Assembly (NCBI GenBank): GCA_049423145.1
Contig: JBMSQF010000001.1
Coordinates: 30,457 to 94,456, forward strand
Length of the DNA: 64,000 nucleotides
From: RFTU01 sp049423145
GTDB taxonomy: Bacteria; Pseudomonadota; Gammaproteobacteria; Burkholderiales; Burkholderiaceae_C
Direction of reading: 5' to 3'
The translations under genes were made by a program, and so were the position numbers. Positions 1 to 8,500 of this stretch are shown in pieces (position 1 is the first letter of the stretch; each line of letters starts with the position of its first letter). A model generated the notes under the pieces. The model saw only the letters and a list, made by a program, of their open reading frames with translations. It had not been told where the DNA came from and searched no databases.

Positions 1-2103
1 GAAGGTTCGCTGACCTTGCTGTATGAGGGCGCGATCCTGGCGGTGATCGTGGTGTGGTTCTTTCTGCGCGATTGGCGCGCCACCTTCGTGGCGGCCACGG
101 CCCTGCCCCTGAGCGTCATCCCGGCCTTCCTGGGCATGTGGGCACTGGGCTTTTCCATCAACGTGGTGACGCTGCTGAGCCTGTCCCTGGTGGTGGGGAT
201 CCTGGTGGATGACGCCATCGTGGAGATCGAGAACATCGTGCGCCACCTGCGCATGGGCAAGAGCCCCTACCAGGCCGCGATGGAGGCGGCCGACGAGATC
301 GGCTTGGCGGTGATCGCCACCACCTTCACCCTGATTGCGGTGTTCCTGCCCACGGCCTTCATGGCCGGCATCGCGGGCAAGTTCTTCAAGCAATTCGGCT
401 GGACGGCTGCATTGGCGGTCTTCGCCTCGCTGGTGGTGGCGCGCGTCCTCACGCCCATGATGGCGGCCTACCTGCTCAAGCCGCTTGTCGCGACGGGCGA
501 GCCACCCGACGGACCGATCATGAGCCGCTACATGTCGGCGGCGGCCTGGTGTGTGCGCCATCGTTGGATCACGTCCATGGGCGCAGGGGCCTTCTTTGTG
601 GGATCGATCGCGCTCATTCCGTTACTGCCCACCGGCTTCATCCCCGCCGATGACTATGGGCAGACGCAGGTGAGCATCGAATTGCCGCCGGGCAGCACGC
701 TCCAGGACACCCTGCGCTCGGCCGAGCAGGCGCGTGCCTTGTTGGATGGGCAGCCGCATGTGCGGCAGGTGTTCACCGCCATCGGCAGCGGCGCGGCTGG
801 CAGCGACCCCTTCATGCCCGGGGGTGCGCCCGAGGCGCGCAAGGCCACGCTCACCCTCACGCTCACTCCGCGCCAGGAGCGACCCGGCCTGCGCAAGCAG
901 GTCATCGAGGCCGATATCCGACAGCGCATGCAGCACTTGCCCGGTGCGCGGGTCAAGGTTGGCGTGGCCGGTGCCCCGGGCGAAAAGTACATCATGGTGT
1001 TGGCCGGCGACGATGGAACGGCCCTGGTGGAAGCGGCCAACAACGTGGCGCGTGAAATGCGGGACATTCCGGGCATCGGCAATGTCAGCTCCTCGGCCAG
1101 CCTGGTCCGGCCTGAAATCGTCATCCGGCCGAACTTCACGGCTGCGGCCGATGCCGGGGTCACGGCCGAGCAACTGGCCGACACGCTGCGCATGGCCACG
1201 GTGGGCGACTTCGACCGCGGTCTGCCCAAGCTGAACCTGCCCCAGCGACAGGTGCCCATCATGGTGCGGCTGCCCGCCCCGGCGCGTCAGGACCCCACCT
1301 TGCTGGCGCAGCTGCCGATTGCCACACCGCGTGGCCCGGTGCAGTTGGGTTCGGTGGCGCACATCAGTCTGGAGAGCGGGCCCGCCCAGATCAACCGATT
1401 CGACCGCCGGCGCAACGTCAACCTCGAGGTCGAGCTCAACAACCAGCCGCTCGGAGAAGTGTCGGCGGCTGCCGAAAGCCTGCCCAGCGTGCTGTCCCTG
1501 CCGGCGGGCGTGAACCAGTCGAAGTTCGGTGATGCCGAGGTGATGGCCGAGTTGTTCGAGAGCTTCGGCCTGGCCATGCTCACCGGGGTGTTGTGCATCT
1601 ACATGGTCTTGGTGTTGCTGTTCGGCGGCTTCATGCAGCCGGTCACGATCCTGGCCGCCTTGCCGCTGTCGCTGGGCGGCGCCTTCGTGGCCCTGCTGGC
1701 CACCAAGAGCGCCTTCTCCATGCCGTCCCTGATCGGCCTGATCATGCTGATGGGCATTGCGACGAAGAACTCCATCCTGCTGGTGGACTACGCCATCATC
1801 GCCATGCGCCAGGGTATGAACCGATGGGATGCGCTGATGGACGCCTGCCACAAGCGCGCGCGCCCCATCGTGATGACCACCATTGCCATGGGCGCGGGCA
1901 TGATGCCCATCGCGTTGGGCTGGGGGGCCGACCCCAGTTTCCGCCAGCCGATGGCGGTGGCCGTGATCGGCGGGCTGATCACCTCCACATTCCTGAGCCT
2001 GCTGGTGATCCCGGTGGTGTTCACCTTCATCGACGACCTGGCCCGGTGGGCGGCCCGTCGGGTGCGCCGTTTCCGGGGCGAAGTGGCATCATCCCCCACA
2101 TGA
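1..2103 (+). CDS. RND (HAE1/AcrB-type) multidrug efflux permease, 5'-truncated by the window edge
   Basis: The reading frame is open from base 1, so roughly the first third of a protein of about 1,030 residues lies outside the window. The 700 visible residues begin in the second transmembrane helix. They contain the TM4 proton-relay segment with the Asp-Asp pair (GILVDDAIVEIEN), the second periplasmic domain, and the C-terminal helices including GIATKNSILLVDYA. The family exports drugs, solvents or dyes by proton antiport in a tripartite inner-membrane/periplasmic/outer-membrane pump. The adaptor gene is presumably upstream and not visible. The stop codon overlaps the next gene's ATG (ATGA). 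The substrate cannot be read from the sequence. Confidence is high for the family and low for the substrate. Confidence 0.93.
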   Translation, partial: EGSLTLLYEGAILAVIVVWFFLRDWRATFVAATALPLSVIPAFLGMWALGFSINVVTLLSLSLVVGILVDDAIVEIENIVRHLRMGKSPYQAAMEAADEIGLAVIATTFTLIAVFLPTAFMAGIAGKFFKQFGWTAALAVFASLVVARVLTPMMAAYLLKPLVATGEPPDGPIMSRYMSAAAWCVRHRWITSMGAGAFFVGSIALIPLLPTGFIPADDYGQTQVSIELPPGSTLQDTLRSAEQARALLDGQPHVRQVFTAIGSGAAGSDPFMPGGAPEARKATLTLTLTPRQERPGLRKQVIEADIRQRMQHLPGARVKVGVAGAPGEKYIMVLAGDDGTALVEAANNVAREMRDIPGIGNVSSSASLVRPEIVIRPNFTAAADAGVTAEQLADTLRMATVGDFDRGLPKLNLPQRQVPIMVRLPAPARQDPTLLAQLPIATPRGPVQLGSVAHISLESGPAQINRFDRRRNVNLEVELNNQPLGEVSAAAESLPSVLSLPAGVNQSKFGDAEVMAELFESFGLAMLTGVLCIYMVLVLLFGGFMQPVTILAALPLSLGGAFVALLATKSAFSMPSLIGLIMLMGIATKNSILLVDYAIIAMRQGMNRWDALMDACHKRARPIVMTTIAMGAGMMPIALGWGADPSFRQPMAVAVIGGLITSTFLSLLVIPVVFTFIDDLARWAARRVRRFRGEVASSPT

Positions 2104-3632
2104 TGAATCGCCGGCATTGTTTGGCTCGGGCCCTGGCCTTGATGGGCCTTCCAGCCTCGGCCACGGTAGGACTGGGCGGCTGCGCCAGCCCCGGTCCTTC
2201 CGACCACGGTGCGGTGTTCGCAGCGGCCGACATCGCCACTGCGCGCCGCCTCATCGAGGAAGCCCGGTCCTCGGGCGAGGCATGGCGACTGGCCCGTGAA
2301 CTGGCGGTGGACATCGGTGCCCGGCCTGCCGGATCGGCTGGGGACCGCCGTGCCGTGGCTTGGGCCCAGCAGGCCCTGCGCGGCCTGGGATTGCAGAAGG
2401 TGCGGACCCAGGCCATCGACCTGAACATCTGGCAGCGGGGCCGGGGCTCGGCGCGCTTGCACATCGATGGCCATTCGGCCATCCCCGGACCGCGTGACCT
2501 CGTGATGGCCGCGCTGGGCAACAGCATCTCCACTCCGATCGAAGGCCTGGAGGCCGAGGTGGCCTGGTACCCGACCCTGGCGGCCTTGATGGAGGAACCG
2601 GCCGATCCCTCGCGCGGTCGAGCGGCCGGCCGCATCGTCTTCATCGATCAGAGGACCGAGCGCACCCGCGACGGCAGTGGTTATGGCCGCTCGGTGGGCG
2701 CACGGCTGAACGGACCCGTGGAGGCCGCGCGGCGCGGCGCGATCGCTTTCGGCTTGCGCTCGGTGGGCACCTCGGGCGGTGCGTTACCCGAGGGCGCGCC
2801 CACCAATGCCCAGCGCGATGCCCAGCGCATCGCCCACACCGGCGCTACCCGCTACGACCTCCGGGTGCAACCGATCCCGGCGTTTGCGGTGTCCATGGCC
2901 GATGCGGACGTGATGGCTCAGGCCGCGGCACAGGGCCGCGCGATGCGCCTGCGCCTGCAGATGGACAACCGCAGCGGTGTGCCGGCGGTCACGCACAACG
3001 TGATGGGCGAAATTCCCGGCACCGACCTGGCCCACGAGGTGGTGCTGATCGGCGCCCACCTGGACTCCTGGGACCTGGGGCAGGGCGCGGTGGACGATGG
3101 TGCGGGCGTGGCCATCGTCAGCGCGGCTGCCGGCCTGATCGCCCAGCACGCGCGCGAGGGCCGCAGCCCACGGCGCACCGTTCGCGTGGTGCTGTTTGCC
3201 AATGAGGAAAACGGCTTCGATGGGGCGATCGCGTATGGCAAGGCCTATTCCCGGGTTCCTCACCAGGTCGTGGCGGAGAGCGACTTCGGTGGCGGTCGCA
3301 TCTATCGCCTGTCGAGCCGGGTCCAGCCGGCCGCGTTGCCGCTGTTTGCGCAGATGGCCGAACTGCTCAAGCCCCTGGGCCTGGAGCTCGGCGACAACCA
3401 AGGAAACCCCGGTCCCGATGCCGCCTTCCTGATGCGCAACCACCAGTGGCCGGGCCTGCAGCTCAGTCAAGACGGCACGCGCTACTTCGATGTGCACCAC
3501 ACCGAACGCGACACCATCGACCAACTGGATGCGGCGGATCTGCAGCAGAACGTGGCCTGCTGGGCCACGGTGGCGTGGCTCAGCGCCCAGGCACCCGTGG
3601 GCTTTGCACCCTTGCCGGCCTTGCGCCGGTAA
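2100..3632 (+). CDS. M28-family zinc metallopeptidase, predicted lipoprotein
   Basis: A protein of about 510 residues whose ATG overlaps the efflux pump stop codon, so the two are probably translationally coupled. The N-terminus has a twin-arginine-like start (NRRHCLARALAL) and ends in a lipobox (LGGC), pointing to an exported, lipid-anchored enzyme. The C-terminal half carries the co-catalytic zinc motifs of M28 aminopeptidases/carboxypeptidases: GAHLDSWDLGQGAVDDGAG around residue 320, an FANEEN Glu-Glu pair, an ESDFGGG Asp and a late DVHHTE His. The N-terminal half resembles the PA-insert type region of related peptidases. It probably trims peptides outside the cytoplasmic membrane. The substrate is unknown. 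A second in-frame ATG at 2103 is an alternative start. Confidence 0.85.
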   Translation: MMNRRHCLARALALMGLPASATVGLGGCASPGPSDHGAVFAAADIATARRLIEEARSSGEAWRLARELAVDIGARPAGSAGDRRAVAWAQQALRGLGLQKVRTQAIDLNIWQRGRGSARLHIDGHSAIPGPRDLVMAALGNSISTPIEGLEAEVAWYPTLAALMEEPADPSRGRAAGRIVFIDQRTERTRDGSGYGRSVGARLNGPVEAARRGAIAFGLRSVGTSGGALPEGAPTNAQRDAQRIAHTGATRYDLRVQPIPAFAVSMADADVMAQAAAQGRAMRLRLQMDNRSGVPAVTHNVMGEIPGTDLAHEVVLIGAHLDSWDLGQGAVDDGAGVAIVSAAAGLIAQHAREGRSPRRTVRVVLFANEENGFDGAIAYGKAYSRVPHQVVAESDFGGGRIYRLSSRVQPAALPLFAQMAELLKPLGLELGDNQGNPGPDAAFLMRNHQWPGLQLSQDGTRYFDVHHTERDTIDQLDAADLQQNVACWATVAWLSAQAPVGFAPLPALRR

Positions 3633-3696
3633 ACCGCGATCGGCGCGGCCCTCTTGGGGTTGGGCGCGCTTGGGCCCCTGCGCCGCAGACCGATCC

Positions 3697-4176
3697 TCAG
3701 CGACCGCGCGCGTAGCCCTCAGCGGCCGCCTGCTCCAGCCCGGTGGTGTCGATGCCGCGGTCCCGCAAGGCCTGCCGAACCAGGGCAACATAGGCATCCA
3801 CCGGCCGGATCAGGTCCAGGCCCGTTCCCGCGGCGGCCACATAGGTCACCACTTCATGCGCCTGACCCAGCGCGCAAACGACCGACACGGTGCGCCGCTC
3901 GTACAGGGTGGGCACCGCCTCCTTGGCGTCCAGCGCACGCCAGGCCGCCTCATCGACCTCGTACAGACCACCCCACGCAAGGGCTCCGGGCCGCTCGCGG
4001 ACATTGAGCACGCCACCGCCGCGGCTCGGCGAACGGATGCTGAACTCCAGGGCCCAGCCTTCCAGCCGCGCGGGCCGCAGGTATCGCAGGCCGGCCCCTT
4101 CGTGCCCGCGCGCAGCGCACCAGCGCAGCCAGTCCGGTGCGCTGAGGTTTGAACCGTAGGCGAAGTACAGGCTCAT
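3697..4176 (-). CDS. Gamma-glutamylcyclotransferase-like (AIG2/GGCT fold) protein
   Basis: A 159-residue protein with the opening strand and loop YFAYGSNLS typical of the GGCT/AIG2 fold, where the YGSN loop binds the gamma-glutamyl group. An acidic residue within GGLYEVDEAAW is a candidate for the catalytic Glu. Family members release 5-oxoproline from gamma-glutamyl amines or peptides, but many bacterial members have no proven substrate. It is convergent with the M28 peptidase (64 bases between stops) and lies downstream of gcdH on the same strand, 62 bases away. The fold is fairly sure and the exact activity is inferred. Confidence 0.75.
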   Translation of the reverse strand: MSLYFAYGSNLSAPDWLRWCAARGHEGAGLRYLRPARLEGWALEFSIRSPSRGGGVLNVRERPGALAWGGLYEVDEAAWRALDAKEAVPTLYERRTVSVVCALGQAHEVVTYVAAAGTGLDLIRPVDAYVALVRQALRDRGIDTTGLEQAAAEGYARGR

Positions 4177-4238
4177 GATGGCGTGGCCAATGCCGCGGGG
4201 AACTCGGGAACCGGCGCAGGTGCTTGGGGCGTTGCGCT

Positions 4239-5420
4239 TCAGTTGGCGAAGGCCGCAATCCCGGTGATGGCGCGCCCCAGGATGAGGGCATGCACATCAT
4301 GCGTACCCTCGTAGGTGTTGACCACCTCCAGGTTCACCAGGTGGCGGGCCACACCGTATTCGTCGCTGATGCCGTTGCCGCCCATCATGTCGCGGGCGGC
4401 GCGCGCAATGTCCAGTGCCTTGCCGCAGGAGTTGCGCTTGAGGATGGAGGTGGCCTCGATGGACGCCTGTCCGGCATCCTTCAGGCGTCCCAGCTGCACG
4501 CAGCCCAGCAGACCGAGGCTGATCTCGCTGCACATGTCGGCCAGCTTCTTTTGGATGAGCTGGTTGGCCGCCAAGGGGCGGCCAAACTGCTGGCGGTCCA
4601 TCACGTACTGGCGCGCGCGGGTGTAGCAGTCTTCGGCCGCGCCCAGTGCGCCCCAGGCGATGCCGTAGCGCGCGCTGTTCAGGCAGGTGAAGGGGCCCTT
4701 CAAGCCACGCACCTCCGGGAAGGCGTTTTCCTCGGGCACGAAGACCTCGTCCATCACGATCTCGCCGGTGACCGAGGTGCGCAGCCCGACCTTGCCGCTG
4801 ACCTTGGGCGCACTCAGGCCCTTCCAACCTTTTTCCAGGATGAAGCCGCGGATCTGCCCGCCATCGTCCTTGGCCCAGACCACGAACACATCGGCGATGG
4901 GGCTGTTGGTGATCCACATCTTGGATCCCGTGAGTGAGTACCCACCATCAACCTTGCGCGCACGGGTGATCATGCTGCCGGGGTCGGAGCCGTGGTTCGG
5001 TTCCGTGAGCCCAAAGCAGCCGATCCACTCGCCGCGGGCCAACTTGGGCAGGTACTTCTGCTTCTGCGCCTCGGTACCGAATTCGTTGATGGGCACCATC
5101 ACCAGGGACGACTGCACGCTCATCATGGAGCGGTAGCCCGAATCCACGCGCTCCACCTCGCGTGCCACCAGTCCGTAGCAGACATAGTTCAGCCCAGCGC
5201 CGCCGTAGGACTCACCGATGGTCGGGCCCAGCAGGCCCAATTCACCCATCTCGCGAAAGATGGAGGCGTCGGTTTCTTCATTCCGAAACGACAGCTGCGC
5301 ACGCGGCAGCAGGCGCTCCTGGCAGTAGGCATGTGCCGCATCGCGCACCTGGCGTTCGTCGTCGGAGAGCAGGGCGTCCAGGTTCAGGGGGTCGGACCAG
5401 GAGAAGCGGGCGGCGGGCAT
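4239..5420 (-). CDS. gcdH: Glutaryl-CoA dehydrogenase (acyl-CoA dehydrogenase family)
   Basis: A 393-residue flavoprotein that oxidises and decarboxylates glutaryl-CoA to crotonyl-CoA, passing electrons to ETF. It feeds lysine, tryptophan and benzoyl-CoA-type degradation into central metabolism. Diagnostic features are the substrate-binding Arg in VDSGYRSMMSVQSSL, the FAD-contacting FGLTEPNHGSDP and WITNSPIAD segments, and the catalytic Glu (about residue 371) in NTYEGTHDVHALILGRA, which match GCDH rather than straight-chain acyl-CoA dehydrogenases. The ATG at 5420 is chosen because a GAGG ribosome site lies just upstream and the length fits the family. It probably forms a minus-strand set with the MaoC and acyl-CoA synthetase genes. 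Confidence 0.93.
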   Translation of the reverse strand: MPAARFSWSDPLNLDALLSDDERQVRDAAHAYCQERLLPRAQLSFRNEETDASIFREMGELGLLGPTIGESYGGAGLNYVCYGLVAREVERVDSGYRSMMSVQSSLVMVPINEFGTEAQKQKYLPKLARGEWIGCFGLTEPNHGSDPGSMITRARKVDGGYSLTGSKMWITNSPIADVFVVWAKDDGGQIRGFILEKGWKGLSAPKVSGKVGLRTSVTGEIVMDEVFVPEENAFPEVRGLKGPFTCLNSARYGIAWGALGAAEDCYTRARQYVMDRQQFGRPLAANQLIQKKLADMCSEISLGLLGCVQLGRLKDAGQASIEATSILKRNSCGKALDIARAARDMMGGNGISDEYGVARHLVNLEVVNTYEGTHDVHALILGRAITGIAAFAN

Positions 5421-5497
5421 GGGGTACCTCGGTTCGTCAAGCCATCGGGCATGGTGTTCAGGCCGTATCGTAGTGCCAGTGGGGCACCGACCGGAGT

Positions 5498-5947
5498 TCA
5501 ACGGTAATGGCGCGAAACGGACTCGGCCACGCACACCGGTTTGGCGGACCCCTCGCGCTCGATCGTGACCTCGCTGAGCACCTGCCAGCCACCATCGATG
5601 GCTTCGCAGCCCAGCAGCTTGAAGTGCGCACGGAGCCGGCTGCCCACCGGCACCGGCGCGGGAAAGCGGACCCGGTTCAGGCCGTAGTTCACGCCCATGC
5701 GCACCCCCTCCAGCCGCCAGGTGCGCTGCAGGAACATGGGCAGCAGACTGAGCGTGAGGTGGCCATGCGCCACGGTGGTTCCGAAGGGACCCCGCGCCGC
5801 ACGCTCGGCATCGACATGGATCCACTGCTGATCCAGCGTGACATCGGCGAAGCGGTCGATGCGGTCCTGGTCCACGGTGAACCAGTCGCTGGTGCCCAGG
5901 GTCTGGCCGATGCGCGCAGGCAAGTCGTCGAAGGGGATGAGTTGCAT
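5498..5947 (-). CDS. MaoC-family (R)-specific enoyl-CoA hydratase-like protein
   Basis: A single hot-dog-fold protein of about 149 residues. The hydratase-2 region is visible: FADVTLDQQWIHVDAERA supplies the Asp/His catalytic pair, followed by GPFGTTVAHGHLTLSL. Related proteins hydrate 2-enoyl-CoAs, for example for beta-oxidation or PHA precursor supply. It starts 8 bases after the stop of the acyl-CoA synthetase and lies 77 bases before gcdH on the same strand, so all three probably belong to one CoA-thioester pathway. An upstream in-frame ATG at 5977 would overlap the preceding gene. The start at 5947 fits the usual MaoC N-terminus better. Confidence 0.85.
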   Translation of the reverse strand: MQLIPFDDLPARIGQTLGTSDWFTVDQDRIDRFADVTLDQQWIHVDAERAARGPFGTTVAHGHLTLSLLPMFLQRTWRLEGVRMGVNYGLNRVRFPAPVPVGSRLRAHFKLLGCEAIDGGWQVLSEVTIEREGSAKPVCVAESVSRHYR

Positions 5948-5955
5948 GGGGGGTT

Positions 5956-7497
5956 TCAGGCCACTGGACGTGACCAACGGTCGCGCAATTCTCGCTTGAG
6001 TACCTTGCCGATGGCGCTGCGCGGCAGTTCATCCGTGAAAGCCAGCCCCGCCAGGCGCTGCGTCTTCGCGCAGCGGACATTGAACCAGTCGAGGAGGTCC
6101 CCTTCGGTGACCTCAGCGGCCTTGGGCACCACCCAGGCCACGGGCGTTTCACCCCAGCGGCGCGAGGGCACGCCCACGACCGCCACATCGGCCACCGCAG
6201 GGTGCTGCCGCAGCAGCGCCTCCAGGTCGCTGGGGTAGAGGTTGAAGCCGCCACTGATGAGCATGTCCTTGCGGCGGTCCATCAGGATGAGGAAACCGTC
6301 CTCGTCGAAGCGACCCACATCGCCGGTCCGGATGTAGCGCCGCCCCTGGTCGTCGAACCACTCGGCCGCGCGGGTGAGTTCGGGCCTGCCGTGGTAGCCG
6401 GTCATCATGCCCGCCGATCGCCCCACCACCTCGCCCATGCCCGAGACCTCGCGCCCCGCCTCGTCGATCAGGCGGATGTCGTGTCCGGGACCCGGCTGTC
6501 CCACCGTGTGCAGCTTTTGCGGGAAACGATGCGCCTCCAGGATGCAGGCACCGCCGCCTTCGGTCATGCCGTACACCTCGACCAGCCCCCCGGGCCAGCG
6601 GCGCAGCACCTCGGACTTGAGTGCGGCGGAAAACGGCGCGCTGGTGCAGAACTTCATCTGAAAGGCCGACAGGTCGGTGCGGTCGAATGCGGGATGGTCC
6701 AGCAGCCGCTCGTACTGGATGGGCACCAGCATCGTGTGGGTGATGCGCGCCTGCTGCGCCGTGGCCAGCCAGGCCGCGGCATCAAACCGCTTCATCAGGT
6801 GCACGCAGCCGCCCATGCCCAAGGCCGGCGCGAAGGCCACCAGTGTGGTGTTGGAGTACAGCGGCGTGGACAGCAAGGTGCGCGAATCCGGCCGGTAACC
6901 GTAAGCCAGTCCGCGCCGGATGTGGGACCACCGCATGCCGTGGGACTGCACGATGCCCTTGGGCGTGCCCGTGGTGCCCGAAGAGTAGATGATGTTGAAG
7001 GGGTCTTCGGGTGACGCCCGCCAGGTCCCAGGGGCCGTGCCGGCGGCGGGCATCCAATCCTGCAGGCCGCGGCCGCTGTCGATGCCCACGCAGGGGACTT
7101 CGGGTGGCGCCAACGCTGCACCGGCCTCGTCCGCAAACAGAAGTCGGGCGCCGGCGTCGTGCAGCATCGCCGCGAAGGAGCCCGCGTCCAGCGATGAGGG
7201 AAGCGGCACCACCACCGCCCCCGCGCGCAACACACCCACGAAGGCTGCGGCGGCCTCGATCGAATTGGCCGCGCACAGCGCCACGGCCTCGCCGGGCTGG
7301 ATGCCTTGGCCTTGAAGGCCGGATGCGATGCGGTTGGCCACATCGTCAAGCTGCGCATAGGAAAGGTGCCGCTGTTCATCTGCAAGCGCCGGTGCCCTGG
7401 GCTGCAGCGCCGCATGCGCACGCACGAGATCGCTGAGCGACGCAAAGGGCGAATCGGCCGACAGCGGCAGCCGTGGTGGGGCGGCGGTGGCGTCCAT
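5956..7497 (-). CDS. AMP-dependent acyl-CoA synthetase/ligase
   Basis: A 513-residue ANL-superfamily enzyme that activates a carboxylic acid via an acyl-adenylate to its CoA thioester. The phosphate-binding loop is YSSGTTGTPKGIV, the A5 motif is YGMTEGGG, the hinge region GDVGRFDEDGF...DRRKDMLISGG is intact, and the catalytic A10 lysine is in RSAIGKVLKREL. The acid substrate cannot be inferred from sequence. With MaoC and GcdH downstream and a regulator gene 21 bases upstream (IclR type, commonly linked to aromatic or short acid catabolism), an aromatic or dicarboxylic acid is plausible. Confidence 0.9.
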   Translation of the reverse strand: MDATAAPPRLPLSADSPFASLSDLVRAHAALQPRAPALADEQRHLSYAQLDDVANRIASGLQGQGIQPGEAVALCAANSIEAAAAFVGVLRAGAVVVPLPSSLDAGSFAAMLHDAGARLLFADEAGAALAPPEVPCVGIDSGRGLQDWMPAAGTAPGTWRASPEDPFNIIYSSGTTGTPKGIVQSHGMRWSHIRRGLAYGYRPDSRTLLSTPLYSNTTLVAFAPALGMGGCVHLMKRFDAAAWLATAQQARITHTMLVPIQYERLLDHPAFDRTDLSAFQMKFCTSAPFSAALKSEVLRRWPGGLVEVYGMTEGGGACILEAHRFPQKLHTVGQPGPGHDIRLIDEAGREVSGMGEVVGRSAGMMTGYHGRPELTRAAEWFDDQGRRYIRTGDVGRFDEDGFLILMDRRKDMLISGGFNLYPSDLEALLRQHPAVADVAVVGVPSRRWGETPVAWVVPKAAEVTEGDLLDWFNVRCAKTQRLAGLAFTDELPRSAIGKVLKRELRDRWSRPVA

Positions 7498-7518
7498 CGT
7501 GTCGGCGGGTGCCGGTGC

Positions 7519-8385
7519 TCAGCCCGCCGCTGGGGTCCCGATGAGCCGACCCGCCCAGCCCAGTCGCATGGAGACCTCGCGGGCGGCCTCCCGCACCGCG
7601 CGCGCGCTGGCGCTGTTCCAGTCCACCGGGCAGCGCGCCTCACGGTCCAGGGCGGTGATCACCAGCGCCGGTTGCCCCTCGTGGTCCAAGGCCGGTGCGC
7701 TGAAGGCGTTGATCCCGGGAATCGGTCGTCCCTTTGCACGCACAACACCGTGGGTGCGCACCTCTTTGCGGGCGGCCTCCACGACCGCCCAGTCCGCCGC
7801 AGACAGTTTCGCTGCCCGCCCAGGGGGGTCGCCCACGGCCCCGGTGGTGGCCTGCAGCAGCCGCTCACGGGGCAGCACCGCGGCAAAGGCCCGCCCGGTG
7901 GCCGTGCCCAGCAGGCTCATCACCGTCCCGGCCCGCATGGACACGAGCAAAGGCTGCTGCGCTTCCATCATGCGCACCACGGTGGGTCCGAAGTTTCCCC
8001 AGGCGGCGATGGCCACGGCGTGCCCGGTGGCGGCCGCGAGGTTCTCGGCCACCGCCTCGGCTTCGCGCATCGCGTCCAGTTGGTGCAGTGCCGTGAGCCC
8101 GAGTTGGAGCGCCGCAGGGCCCAGGGCGTAACGGCCGCTTTGCCGGTGCTGCTCCACCAGCCGCAGCCGGCCAAAGCTCACCAGGTAGGGGTGTGCCCGC
8201 GCCGGCGTCATGCCCGCCCGTGCGGCCAGATCCTTGAGGTTCATGGGCTCGGTCTGCTGCGCCAAGGCCAGCAGCAATCGGCCGCCGACCTCCACCGATT
8301 GCACGGCTCGCTGGGTGCCGTCCAAGGCGACCTCAAGACCGCCAGGTTCCTGATCGATCGGGGTGCTGCGGTCTTTTCGGGCCAT
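7519..8385 (-). CDS. IclR-family transcriptional regulator
   Basis: A protein of about 288 residues with an N-terminal winged helix-turn-helix (MNLKDLAARAGMTPARAHPYLVSF, split around the turn) and a C-terminal effector-binding IclR domain (MMEAQQPLLVSMRAGTVMSLLGTATGRAF onward). The ATG at 8385 is preferred over 8400 because the conserved N-terminal region begins close to it. The gene is divergent from the MBL/FAD hydroxylase cluster and co-oriented with the acyl-CoA synthetase set, so it may control both sides. The effector is unknown and is probably a catabolic acid. Confidence 0.88.
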   Translation of the reverse strand: MARKDRSTPIDQEPGGLEVALDGTQRAVQSVEVGGRLLLALAQQTEPMNLKDLAARAGMTPARAHPYLVSFGRLRLVEQHRQSGRYALGPAALQLGLTALHQLDAMREAEAVAENLAAATGHAVAIAAWGNFGPTVVRMMEAQQPLLVSMRAGTVMSLLGTATGRAFAAVLPRERLLQATTGAVGDPPGRAAKLSAADWAVVEAARKEVRTHGVVRAKGRPIPGINAFSAPALDHEGQPALVITALDREARCPVDWNSASARAVREAAREVSMRLGWAGRLIGTPAAG

Positions 8386-8413
8386 GCGGCCAGTTTGCAC
8401 CAGGTGAATTGAT

Positions 8414-8443
8414 TTGCCAAGAACGAACCAATCGGACTATCAT
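8414..8443 (+). promoter_or_regulatory. Putative sigma-70 promoter for the MBL/FAD-hydroxylase/FAH cluster
   Basis: TTGCCA (8414-8419) and TATCAT (8438-8443) are separated by 18 bases and point toward the MBL gene, whose ATG is at 8501 with GGAG at about 8489-8492. The spacer contains an AGAACGAAC element that recurs inverted downstream (separate entry). Assigned by eye from consensus similarity. Confidence 0.45.
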
Positions 8444-8477
8444 CGAGAAGATCTCACACAACAAATCCGTTTGTTCT
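8420..8477. promoter_or_regulatory. Candidate IclR operator half-sites (inverted AGAACRAAC)
   Basis: AGAACGAAC at 8420-8428 and GTTTGTTCT at 8469-8477 are inverted copies differing at one position, 40 bases apart. One lies inside the promoter spacer and one between the promoter and start codon. They sit between the divergent IclR gene and its likely target. GTTC/GAAC-type half-sites occur in operators of several catabolic IclR regulators. Assignment to this regulator is inference. Confidence 0.35.
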
Positions 8478-8500
8478 GTGCAAATTTTGGAGACTCCCCG

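Noticed and set aside
1593..2099. N-terminal extension of the M28 peptidase frame
   Set aside because: The frame is open this far but it runs out of phase through the efflux pump gene. The signal-peptide-like start is at 2100.
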